64,000 nt of DNA, taken from the NCBI RefSeq assembly GCF_000367945.1, contig NZ_KB849179.1, positions 1,268,935-1,332,934 of the forward strand, given 5' to 3'. A model generated the notes under the pieces. It saw nothing but the letters and a program-made list of their open reading frames with translations, had not been told where the DNA came from and made no database searches. Positions 55,958 through 64,000 of the stretch are shown here, piece by piece; position 1 is the stretch's first letter; each line of letters opens with the position of its first letter. The DNA is from Acinetobacter proteolyticus (lineage in GTDB: Bacteria; Pseudomonadota; Gammaproteobacteria; Pseudomonadales; Moraxellaceae). The position numbers and the translations under genes were made by a program.

Positions 55958-56674
55958 ATGTCAAACGATCAGTTAGAAACGCAAATTACGGAACTCGACA
56001 ATTTGCCTGAGCATCGTGAAATTGTGACGTTTATGCGTCGTTCAGCTCCGCTCAATACTTCACAACGTACTGCTTTAGAAGATTATCGTGATTTAATTTT
56101 GGAATACCCTGTTGGTGATTTACGCCAGCATTTTGAACATCCTGAACGTCCATTAACCGTTGAAATCGGTTTTGGTATGGGCCGTTCTTTGGTGTTAATG
56201 GCAAAGGCCAATCCTGAACGTAATTTTGTCGGTATCGAAGTACATGTGCCTGGTATCGCACAGTGTGTCTATGAAGCAGGTATGGCAGGCTTAAAGAACC
56301 TGTTTGTACTGGATGCCGATGCAATCCAAGTATTACGTGAAATGCCAGATAACAGCATTAACTGCGTACAGCTGTATTTCCCAGATCCGTGGCAGAAGAA
56401 ACGTCACTTTAAACGTCGTTTCGTAATTCATGAGCGTATGCAACTGGTCGAACAGAAGTTAGAACTTGGCGGTACCTTCCATTCAGCAACTGACTGGGAA
56501 CCGTATGCAGAGTGGATGCTTGATATTTTAGATAATCGTCCAGATATGGAAAACTTGGCAGGCAAAGGTAATAGCTACCCTCGCCCAGAATGGCGTCCAG
56601 TGACCAAATTTGAACGTCGTGGTCTTGAATCTGGTCATAAGATTAATGATTTTATCTTTAAGAAAATTAAATAA
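55958..56674 (+). CDS. trmB: tRNA (guanine-N7)-methyltransferase
   Basis: A 238-residue enzyme that makes m7G46 in tRNA. SAM site VEIGFGMGRSLVLMA, catalytic region LYFPDPWQKKRHFKRR and TKFERRGLESGH near the C-terminus are all typical. Confidence 0.95.
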   Translation: MSNDQLETQITELDNLPEHREIVTFMRRSAPLNTSQRTALEDYRDLILEYPVGDLRQHFEHPERPLTVEIGFGMGRSLVLMAKANPERNFVGIEVHVPGIAQCVYEAGMAGLKNLFVLDADAIQVLREMPDNSINCVQLYFPDPWQKKRHFKRRFVIHERMQLVEQKLELGGTFHSATDWEPYAEWMLDILDNRPDMENLAGKGNSYPRPEWRPVTKFERRGLESGHKINDFIFKKIK

Positions 56675-56694
56675 GTCGATTTAGTTTTCAAAGG

Positions 56695-56722
56695 AAGCCA
56701 CTAATTGTTTAGTGGCTTTTTT
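56695..56722. terminator. Terminator between trmB and the T6SS immunity genes
   Basis: AAGCCACTAA-TTGT-TTAGTGGCTT then T residues; oriented for trmB and may also end the minus-strand T6SS transcript. Confidence 0.88.
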
Positions 56723-56743
56723 ATACGCGCTTAACACAGCAAC

Positions 56744-57832
56744 TTACCCATAATTCCAACTTAAGTAAGCTAATCCAGCCAGAAATGCGATAAAGATAAT
56801 TGTCCCAACTAAACAGCCTAGGAACAAAATAATTTTTTCATTCGAAGTAAACACTAATGGTGCAAGATGGCGTTGTTTCCCTGTTGAGTCAAAAGGGTCA
56901 TTACTATCAATCTGACATTCTTTTTCAATATGGGTAGGCCATTGAGGTATTTTTGAAAAATATACTCCCAAGCGTCTTAATAAAATGAGTAAGAATAAAG
57001 GAAAAGCAACTGTTGCTATTCCATTATCTCGTTCCGCAGGGCGGGTTTGCTGGATGATTTCTTCACCATCAAACTGCATATAAACACGTTCAAAACTTTC
57101 CTTAATGCTTTCTTTTCTATTATAAACATCAAAAAATTCTGGAATAGCCGCATCTATACTTTTTAGATCATCACCTTGCATATAGGCTTTAAAGAATGCC
57201 AAATGCTGATCAACCAATTCTTTTCCATATATTTTTGTAATAAAAGGGAAAATTATTTCTTCTTCTACAATATTATCCGCATTTACTAAACTTGCTCTTA
57301 ACTCAATATCAAACCGCCCTTCTTGTACAGCAGAAAAACGTAAATCCTGCCAGTTTAGCTCAATGATTTTTTGTTGTTGAGGTGAAAAAGCATATACTTT
57401 CTGGGTTTTCCGATTAAAACGAATTGGATAATGGGTATAGCCAAATAAATCATACTTTGCCATCTTATAATTCGAATAGACTAAATAACCCAAACCAATC
57501 GTTAGACACGAAATTATGGCAATACTCCAATAAACTTGTTTAAAGTAAAGGCTATATATAGCAAATAAGAACATAGAGATCGTAAAAAATAATGCGGCCC
57601 ACATAGGCAGTGCTAATGCTGTTACACGCCCACGGATAAACTCCCAACTATCCATGAGCTCCACAAAAGTAGAATTAAAACGAATAACCTGACGATGGGG
57701 ATAAATTTGATCCGTTTTCAGGCTCTGTATATCAATTTCTCTTAGACGTAATCGGCCATTTTTATTAGGAATTCCAACCTCAAATGGTTGATTAAGTGTC
57801 GTAAACTTGGTTTCGTAGTCTTCTCTTAACAT
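56744..57832 (-). CDS. Membrane protein, probable T6SS immunity paralogue 3
   Basis: A 362-residue inner-membrane protein with two transmembrane helices about residues 75-120 and two more near the C-terminus (near 275-295 and 330-355). The N-terminal half is nearly identical to its two upstream paralogues (FTTLNQPFEVGIPN, HYPIRFNRKTQKVYAF); the C-terminal half differs more. It may belong to DUF6708, but that is tentative. Position after the VasX-like effector suggests immunity. Last gene of the island. Confidence 0.75.
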   Translation of the reverse strand: MLREDYETKFTTLNQPFEVGIPNKNGRLRLREIDIQSLKTDQIYPHRQVIRFNSTFVELMDSWEFIRGRVTALALPMWAALFFTISMFLFAIYSLYFKQVYWSIAIISCLTIGLGYLVYSNYKMAKYDLFGYTHYPIRFNRKTQKVYAFSPQQQKIIELNWQDLRFSAVQEGRFDIELRASLVNADNIVEEEIIFPFITKIYGKELVDQHLAFFKAYMQGDDLKSIDAAIPEFFDVYNRKESIKESFERVYMQFDGEEIIQQTRPAERDNGIATVAFPLFLLILLRRLGVYFSKIPQWPTHIEKECQIDSNDPFDSTGKQRHLAPLVFTSNEKIILFLGCLVGTIIFIAFLAGLAYLSWNYG

Positions 57833-57844
57833 TTGATCTTATTC

Positions 57845-58936
57845 TTATCTATAGTTCCAACTTAAATAAGCCAATCCTGCCAGAAATGCGATAAAGATAC
57901 TTGTTCCTAATAACCAACCTATAAATAAAATACATTTTTCAGCCGAAGTAAACACTAATGGTGCAAGGTGACGTTGTTTTCCTGTTGAGTCATAAGGGTC
58001 ATTACTATCAATCTGACATTCTTGTTCAATATGAGTAGGCCATTGTGGTATTTTTGAAAAAAATATTCCAAGCCGTCGAACTAATATAGTTAAAGACCAA
58101 ATAACTGCCATCATTGAGACACCAGAAATATCTTTTTTTGCTGGACGTGTTTGCATAGCTAATTCATTAAGCACATCATTTGACATGTAAACACGCTCAA
58201 AACTTTCTTTAAAAGTTTCTTTTCTGTTATAAATATCAAAAAATTCTGGAATAGCCGCATCTATACTTTTTAGATCATCACCTTGCATATAGGCTTTAAA
58301 GAATGCCAAATTTTGATCAATAAAATCATTATTATCAAATGAAATATATGGGAGAATTATTTCTTCTTCTACAATATTATCCTCATTTACTAAACTTGCT
58401 CTTAACTCAATATCATATCGTCCTTCTCGTACTGCAGAAAAACGTAAATCTCGCCAATTTAGCTCAATGATTTTTTGTTGTTGAGGTGAAAAAGCATATA
58501 CTTTCTGGGTCTTACGGTTAAAGCGGATCGGATAATGAGTATAACCAAATAGATCATACTTCGCTATTTTATAATTCGAGTAAACTAAATAAACCAAACC
58601 AATCGTTAGGCACGAAATTATAGCAATACTCCAATAAACCTGTTTAAAATACAGGCTATATATAGCAAATAAAAACATAGAAATCGCAAAAAATAATGCG
58701 GCCCACATTGGAAGTGCTAATGCTGTTGCTCGTCCACGGATAAACTCCCAACTATCCATGGCCTCCACAAAAGTGGAATTAAATCGAATAACCTGACGAT
58801 GGGGATAAAGCTGATCTGTTTTCAGGCTCTTTACATCAATTTCTCTTAGACGTAAACGTCCGTTTTTATTCGGAATCCCAACCTCAAATGGTTGATTAAG
58901 TGTCGTAAACTTGGTTTCGTAATCTTCCCTTAGCAT
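57845..58936 (-). CDS. Membrane protein, probable T6SS immunity paralogue 2
   Basis: A 363-residue paralogue of the proteins on either side, with the same four-helix layout. It is closest to paralogue 3 in the N-terminal ~190 residues and diverges around residues 195-300, in the segment before the last helix pair. It begins 10 nt after paralogue 1 and is followed by a 12-nt gap. The pattern fits stepwise duplication with selected variation of one region. Confidence 0.75.
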   Translation of the reverse strand: MLREDYETKFTTLNQPFEVGIPNKNGRLRLREIDVKSLKTDQLYPHRQVIRFNSTFVEAMDSWEFIRGRATALALPMWAALFFAISMFLFAIYSLYFKQVYWSIAIISCLTIGLVYLVYSNYKIAKYDLFGYTHYPIRFNRKTQKVYAFSPQQQKIIELNWRDLRFSAVREGRYDIELRASLVNEDNIVEEEIILPYISFDNNDFIDQNLAFFKAYMQGDDLKSIDAAIPEFFDIYNRKETFKESFERVYMSNDVLNELAMQTRPAKKDISGVSMMAVIWSLTILVRRLGIFFSKIPQWPTHIEQECQIDSNDPYDSTGKQRHLAPLVFTSAEKCILFIGWLLGTSIFIAFLAGLAYLSWNYR

Positions 58937-58946
58937 TGATCGTTCA

Positions 58947-60035
58947 TCATAAATACTTCCATCCGAAATACACTACTCCTACACAGAAGATAAAACCTAT
59001 ACCCAACTGAATAACTGCACTTAAAATGATCAACGAAATTTGTGATGCTTTAAACTTTAATGGAATCAAATGACGCTGTTTTCCTATCGAGTCATAAGGA
59101 TCGTTACTCTCCACCTGACAGTCCTGTTTAATATTTACTGGCCAATTTGGGATTTTTGAAAATATTAATCCTAAACGCCTCAATAATAAATAAGGTAACC
59201 AAAAGGAAACATTCAAGGCAGCCGATAAAATATGTCGTTCATCTGGTCGAGTCTGTTGAACCTTTTCATTGATATCATGAAACATATAAACTCGTTCAAA
59301 ACTTTCCTTAAAAGTTTCTTTCCTGTTATTAATATCAAAAAACTCTGGAATAGCTGCATCAATCCTTTTTAGATCATCACCTTGCATATAGGCTTTAAAA
59401 AAAGCTAAATGCTGATCAACTAATTCAGGTTGATATCTCGGTGCTCTAAACGGAAAAATGATTTCTTCTTCTACAACATTCTCTGCATTTACTAAACTTG
59501 CTCTTAACTCAATATCAAAATCATCTTTCACAGCCGAAAAACGTAACTCCTGCCAGTTTAGCTCAATGATTTTTTGTTGTTGAGGTGAAAAAGCATAAAC
59601 TTTCTGGGTTTTCCGATTAAAACGAATTGGATAATGGGTATAGCCAAATAAATCATACTTCGCCATTTTATAATTCGAATAGACTAAATAACCTAAACCA
59701 ATCGTTAAACATGAGAATACAGCTACACTCCAGTAAACTTGCTTAAAGTACAAGCTATACATAAAGAACAGGAACATAAAAATAGCAAAAAATAGTGCAG
59801 CCCACATCGGAAGCGCCAATGCAGTTGCACGTCCACGAATAAACTCCCAACTATCCATGACCTCTACAAAAGTAGAATTAAATCGAATCACCTGACGATG
59901 AGGATAAAGTTGATCCGTTTTTAGGCTTTTTATATCAATTTCTCTTAGACGTAATCGGCCATTTTTATTAGGAATTCCAACCTCAAATGGTTGATTAAGT
60001 GTCGTAAACTTGGTTTCGTAATCTTCTTTTAACAT
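58947..60035 (-). CDS. Membrane protein, probable T6SS immunity paralogue 1
   Basis: A 362-residue paralogue, directly after the effector gene (6-nt gap). It has the most diverged C-terminus of the three (ILSAVIQLGIGFIFCVGVVYF). The start is placed at the ATG at 60035, aligned with MLREDYETKF in the others. As the gene next to the effector it is the best candidate for the cognate immunity protein. Confidence 0.78.
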   Translation of the reverse strand: MLKEDYETKFTTLNQPFEVGIPNKNGRLRLREIDIKSLKTDQLYPHRQVIRFNSTFVEVMDSWEFIRGRATALALPMWAALFFAIFMFLFFMYSLYFKQVYWSVAVFSCLTIGLGYLVYSNYKMAKYDLFGYTHYPIRFNRKTQKVYAFSPQQQKIIELNWQELRFSAVKDDFDIELRASLVNAENVVEEEIIFPFRAPRYQPELVDQHLAFFKAYMQGDDLKRIDAAIPEFFDINNRKETFKESFERVYMFHDINEKVQQTRPDERHILSAALNVSFWLPYLLLRRLGLIFSKIPNWPVNIKQDCQVESNDPYDSIGKQRHLIPLKFKASQISLIILSAVIQLGIGFIFCVGVVYFGWKYL

Positions 60036-60041
60036 CAATTG

Positions 60042-62963
60042 TTACCCATAAATCTTTTCAAATTCAGTTTTTTCAACTGATTGAGACCAATTTTCACTTT
60101 TTTTGCCCCACGCCGATGCTTCCAGAAAATTACGTATTTCTCGCTCTTTCAACAGATCAATGCCATAACTAATAACAATCGATAAACCAATTAAAATTAA
60201 ACCCCAATAGCCGCCACGTAATCCTAATAACAAACCCGAACTACGCAGAAAAGCATGTGTTGTAAAAAATACAACAAAAGCATTTATGCCATATAAAGTC
60301 ATAATGACATACTGATCTTTTTTAAATGCCTCATATCCTTTAAATACTTCAACTGCAGCCAAAAGTACAGCCCCAACATATAATCCCCTAGTAGCCGACT
60401 TAGAAGTCCAACTCTTTAAAAAGTCCAATTTTGCATTTGCACCAACCTGAGCCATCTTCATTTCCAATTGCCGATCCATCACATCCGCAATATTGCCGAG
60501 AGTTGCTGCAATTACGCCAACAAAGTTCATCCCTGTTTGTACATTGACACCTGTTGCCACTCCTTGGGTTGCACTAATTAATGCCAACGACTGTAAACCA
60601 AACGCAAATACACCAAAACCAAAACCCGTACCTTGCCGAGCAAATACTTTTTGGCTTTGTCTCTCTAACTGGTTTAATTGTCTACTTTGCTCCAAAGCGC
60701 CAGCAACTTTGCTATCTGCTACAACTTGTCCAGAACCTCGCACTGCTCCATGCATGGCTTCACTGATTTGAGCCTGAGTCATATTGGGATTAATCTTGGC
60801 TAACTGTTGAGTATCCAGATGCAAGACCACATAAACTTTGGTCCGCATTTTTCCTAAACGGTGAAAATCTATGTCTGTATTAAAATTTTCCAGTAATGCT
60901 TTTTTTAAATTAACTTTAAAGGCATTTTTAGCGTTTTTCTTGGCTTGCCGGGATTCAGCCTCATCAAAGTTAATAGGCGAATCGCGCATAATTTGCTGAA
61001 TAATATCGGTTAACTTTCCGGCATATGCTTTTGTTGTTAATGTTTTACCAGAAAACACCTCAAAGCTTTTCATTGCCACTGTTTTGGCAGCATCTGGGGT
61101 TTGATTAGCACGCCCATGAAATACACGTGCCACTGTGCCACCGATTTGTTCGGAAAAGATATCAATTTTTACTTTAATACTTTCTTTAATCGTTTTAACT
61201 TGTTCTTTATAATTGTCATGCTGCGTAATACTACTCTCATCAAAAAATTGTGTTCCCGCAAATGCTAAAGTCGTGATCTGATTTTTACCTAAAAAATCAT
61301 TCACCGAGTTCACGGTATCCTGCAAGGTTTTAGAATCAAAGATAAAAGTTCTCAGCAGATAATTCTTCCGATTGCTATAATTCGCCTCTTGCAACAACTC
61401 TGCAAAATATTTCGAACATAGTTCCAAGGTATCCGCATTACCAACAATTCGGGAGTTAATCGTTATAAAATTACTCGCAGAAAATGGACTTTTATGATCA
61501 AAAGCATTCTCCATATAGTTCAATAAAGTATCTGACTTAAGCCACTCAATATAAAATTTGATGATTGGCTCAATTTCTGTTTTACCATAGCTGAGTATCT
61601 TTTCTGCTTGCTGCTCTAGCCAATCCTCCATGGCCTTTTGTTTGAGTTTATCGGAAAAACTATCCACCATTCCCAGAAAGCTTTTTTTATTCCATTCGTT
61701 CGCAAACTCCTCATTCACATCTTTGGTGAGTTTAATAATATCTTTTTCTTCAAAATCAAAGAAGTTTTCCATGTAATGTTGTCTTTTCAACATCATATTG
61801 TCATGGATTTTCTCAATACTCTTCTGAGCTTTCTCTGCTTGATTCTGAGTAGGAAACATAGGCACGTGAATATTGACTTTATCTTGTTCAGGAATACCTT
61901 CCAACATATGTTCAGCGCCATAGCGGAAACCGTATAGATTCCAGAGATCTGAATATTTTTCGCTGTGAATCTTTGCTTTAATCAAACCTTTGAGTTTGAT
62001 AATTTGTAGCGCACTTTGATAAAGCCTTTCTTCCTCAGGCGTTCTAATCTTTTCTGCCAAATAATTAATAATAGACAGCGTATCTTCTAAAATTCCTACA
62101 GGATCATTAAAAACAATAACACGCTCTTTCGATGTTACATACGGAACAGCTGGAGCTGACTCATCAAACAATGGCTCTTTGGTTTTAGGATCTAATACAG
62201 GTTTATTATTTTTATCAGTCTTGATCGCCTGAAAGTTAAAAGTGCTTTTCCCAGTTTCATCGCTAAATTCATCTGTTTTATGAAACGGATATTTAGCGAT
62301 ATCTTTGATTAAATCCACTTCCCAAGGAACTAAGTTTTTGACCACCTCAATTTGATCTTGTGTGCTATTTTCAATACAAGACATATAATCAATATATGGG
62401 AGTTGGTAATCTGTTGGCTTGCTAACGTTGATCTGACTACATATCTTCTTACGTAAATTTTCATCAGTTTCAAATTGATTACAACTTTCGATGCTAAGTT
62501 GATGTCTTGAATAAAATAAATCGACAACGGGTGAAACATCTTTGTTTGGAAACAAATCAAGTAACATCGCATTAGAACTTGACTTTTGTTTACTGGTAAC
62601 AGGATTTATAAAACAAGCATAGTCTTTGGCTTTAGGTTGAACCCCCATGCTATCTTTATCCATGGCACTGATAAAACCATTGGCATTGACATTGTAAGCA
62701 TGTACATTCTCATCATTATATTGCCCTACACGCCATTCTTTGGCATAGGCATACAGATACCCTTCATTTAGTCTTCTATAGACATATTTTAAACCTTTAG
62801 GTAAAGCAGGTAATTTCTTCGCAAAAATATCTTTAATATTAAAATGATCAGAATTTTCAGTCTCTAAGGCGACAGCGATTCGAACAGGATAGAATGAGCC
62901 TAAACGCTCGCAAGTTTCACAACGATCATATCTATATTTTTCTGCAACAGTATTATCTGTCAT
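60042..62963 (-). CDS. VasX-like type VI secretion effector, probably pore-forming
   Basis: A 973-residue protein. The N-terminus CETCERLGSFYPVRIAVALE and YRRLNEGYLYAYAKEW resembles the toxin VasX N-terminal region, which lies on VgrG-delivered effectors. The middle is long and helical. The C-terminal ~195 residues hold about five hydrophobic segments (near 780-799, 811-828, 860-875, 885-906 and 918-935), consistent with a colicin-like pore-forming domain. GAGGTGAG precedes the ATG, and the frame overlaps the adaptor gene by 11 bp. Delivery and toxicity are inferred. Confidence 0.85.
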   Translation of the reverse strand: MTDNTVAEKYRYDRCETCERLGSFYPVRIAVALETENSDHFNIKDIFAKKLPALPKGLKYVYRRLNEGYLYAYAKEWRVGQYNDENVHAYNVNANGFISAMDKDSMGVQPKAKDYACFINPVTSKQKSSSNAMLLDLFPNKDVSPVVDLFYSRHQLSIESCNQFETDENLRKKICSQINVSKPTDYQLPYIDYMSCIENSTQDQIEVVKNLVPWEVDLIKDIAKYPFHKTDEFSDETGKSTFNFQAIKTDKNNKPVLDPKTKEPLFDESAPAVPYVTSKERVIVFNDPVGILEDTLSIINYLAEKIRTPEEERLYQSALQIIKLKGLIKAKIHSEKYSDLWNLYGFRYGAEHMLEGIPEQDKVNIHVPMFPTQNQAEKAQKSIEKIHDNMMLKRQHYMENFFDFEEKDIIKLTKDVNEEFANEWNKKSFLGMVDSFSDKLKQKAMEDWLEQQAEKILSYGKTEIEPIIKFYIEWLKSDTLLNYMENAFDHKSPFSASNFITINSRIVGNADTLELCSKYFAELLQEANYSNRKNYLLRTFIFDSKTLQDTVNSVNDFLGKNQITTLAFAGTQFFDESSITQHDNYKEQVKTIKESIKVKIDIFSEQIGGTVARVFHGRANQTPDAAKTVAMKSFEVFSGKTLTTKAYAGKLTDIIQQIMRDSPINFDEAESRQAKKNAKNAFKVNLKKALLENFNTDIDFHRLGKMRTKVYVVLHLDTQQLAKINPNMTQAQISEAMHGAVRGSGQVVADSKVAGALEQSRQLNQLERQSQKVFARQGTGFGFGVFAFGLQSLALISATQGVATGVNVQTGMNFVGVIAATLGNIADVMDRQLEMKMAQVGANAKLDFLKSWTSKSATRGLYVGAVLLAAVEVFKGYEAFKKDQYVIMTLYGINAFVVFFTTHAFLRSSGLLLGLRGGYWGLILIGLSIVISYGIDLLKEREIRNFLEASAWGKKSENWSQSVEKTEFEKIYG

Positions 62964-63636
62964 TTCTCACCTCAAAAGCTAAATATTGTTTTTCCATAAA
63001 GTCCATTAAGGCTTGGAAATCAGCATTTTTTCTGGAAAACTCTTTTATCTTGGTATTAATTTGATCAAAATTTTTGAGCTGTATTCTAGACTGTTGAATA
63101 GATTGTTCAGAGCTAAGATCTAAAGCATTTATTTCAAAAGAATGCCCCATTAAATCAAATGACCATGTTTCAAAGATTGAACGATATCGTTTGAGCCAAC
63201 GATTAATATCAGTATTTAAAATCTGGTTATCTCTTGACATATACAGGTGCACGAGTACCCTAGGATCGTAGAATCGAAACAATGTATTTTTATTTATGAG
63301 CATCAATTTTGTTAACTGTTCTGCCAAATCATCTAGCTCTAGATCAGTCTTGATCAGATTTTGCACCAAAGCCATCTGATCAAATTTATTGATATATTCA
63401 GTTTGTTCTAATAAATAAATATTTTCATAGTAATCTTGCAATAAAGCTGGGCTCATTGAATCAATACGTATCACAATTGGAGCAATCTGTTTTTCTTTAA
63501 AAACATTAATTGCTAAAATTTTATATTTAACTTTTTCATTCTCATAAATATCCAGTAAGCTTCTAAACAAGTACTGGTCATACAATATGTAATTAAATTT
63601 CTGAAAATCCTCAAAATTTAATTTACCCTTAATCAT
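62953..63636 (-). CDS. DUF4123 T6SS effector adaptor (Tap/Tec-like)
   Basis: A 227-residue DUF4123-type chaperone that loads effectors on VgrG. The segment LFRFYDPRVLVHLY is characteristic. Its ATG overlaps the vgrG stop by 4 bp, and its 3' end overlaps the effector by 11 bp, the standard vgrG-adaptor-effector order. Confidence 0.85.
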   Translation of the reverse strand: MIKGKLNFEDFQKFNYILYDQYLFRSLLDIYENEKVKYKILAINVFKEKQIAPIVIRIDSMSPALLQDYYENIYLLEQTEYINKFDQMALVQNLIKTDLELDDLAEQLTKLMLINKNTLFRFYDPRVLVHLYMSRDNQILNTDINRWLKRYRSIFETWSFDLMGHSFEINALDLSSEQSIQQSRIQLKNFDQINTKIKEFSRKNADFQALMDFMEKQYLAFEVRNDR

Positions 63637-64000
63637 TTTATTCTCACGCTCGATTTACCGCTTGAAGCTGCGTCTTTCATCTTATATTCACAATCTTTTA
63701 ATTCAGGTAAGTCCAAAATTGTTTCATTTATATTTTGTCCACCCATAAACAAATGTTGCCCCGCCTTCACCTCAAATTTGCCACTTGTGATAGGGAAAAT
63801 ACCTGAACCATCCAGCTTGATCTGAGAACCACCCGCAGTAATCACAATCTCTTTCGGACTAGTAATCTCAATACGATCTTCGGTAGAAATAATCTGAATG
63901 CCTTGCTTGGCAAGTAAATCTATTCCATCACCTTGAGCCTGAACTTCAAACTTACCCTTTGCAGCGACCTGTTTAATCCCATTCTGCGCGGCAAATAGAC
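63633..64000 (-). CDS. vgrG: VgrG spike protein, C-terminal part (truncated by window edge)
   Basis: The frame is open to the end of the window. It shows the DUF2345-like C-terminal beta-helix repeats of VgrG: GKFEVQAQGDGIDLLAKQGI, then ITSPKEIVITAGGSQIKLDG and GKFEVKAGQHLFMGG. VgrG tips the T6SS tube and carries the effector; the adaptor and effector follow directly. Confidence 0.9.
   Translation of the reverse strand, partial: LFAAQNGIKQVAAKGKFEVQAQGDGIDLLAKQGIQIISTEDRIEITSPKEIVITAGGSQIKLDGSGIFPITSGKFEVKAGQHLFMGGQNINETILDLPELKDCEYKMKDAASSGKSSVRIK

Noticed and set aside
56744..60035. Assembly duplication as the cause of the three paralogues
   Set aside because: The copies differ throughout, and strongly in their C-terminal halves, so they are genuine genes.
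1..64000. CRISPR arrays, insertion sequences, prophage or integron elements
   Set aside because: No regularly spaced repeats, transposase, integrase or att-like sequence was found on reading the window.

Overview
The window is a chromosomal segment of a gammaproteobacterium, almost certainly Acinetobacter. The AT-rich coding sequence, the divergent alkM/alkR-type alkane hydroxylase pair, the paired ahpC and ahpF, the ferredoxin-coupled trhP, and the rodA-mltB-rlpA and prmC-prfA arrangements all fit that genus. The species cannot be fixed from sequence alone.

Region 1 (1-8572) is mostly housekeeping: a 5'-truncated AraC regulator, a PaiB-like protein, a sulfonate-type binding protein plus permease without an ATPase, prfA-prmC, two small envelope genes, and trhP with its ferredoxin yfhL (tRNA 5-hydroxyuridine synthesis).

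Region 2 (8573-23230) is the most interesting part: a guanidine locus in two convergent halves. The minus half carries a guanidine-I riboswitch, both DUF1989 carboxyguanidine deiminase subunits and a 1201-residue guanidine/urea carboxylase. A second minus transcript carries a 38-codon leader ORF, a NikR-like regulator that has lost three of four nickel ligands, and two paralogous binding lipoproteins. The plus half carries an ABC permease and ATPase, two isopenicillin-N-synthase-like 2-oxoglutarate/Fe(II) oxygenases, an unknown protein translationally coupled to the first oxygenase, and a cytosolic beta-propeller protein. Each oxygenase is preceded by its own guanidine-II riboswitch (paired hairpins with ACGA loops). 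Four promoters share a sigma-54 -24/-12 element and a pair of GTATTAC sites exactly 21 bp apart. The proposed circuit is: import of a guanidino compound, oxidative release of guanidine, carboxylation, deimination to allophanate, with nitrogen-type (sigma-54) and guanidine-type (riboswitch) control. Allophanate hydrolase is not in the window. The space before the second oxygenase holds the scar of a deleted duplicate of the locus.

Region 3 (23334-40406) holds glyA, a DUF695/RraB-like protein, a lipase-like lipoprotein, exoX, tRNA-Arg(CCG), a tightly overlapped yadG-yadH-queF operon, rodA-mltB, rlpA, sthA and lipA. Region 4 (40423-56722) holds a KAS III enzyme, hrpA, ahpC, alkM/alkR with an 18-bp direct repeat at 21-bp period between them, ahpF, an ExeM/NucH nuclease and trmB.

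Region 5 (56744-64000) is a type VI secretion effector island read on the minus strand: the C-terminus of VgrG, a DUF4123 adaptor, a 973-residue VasX-like effector with a hydrophobic C-terminus, and three tandem paralogous membrane proteins that are probable immunity proteins.
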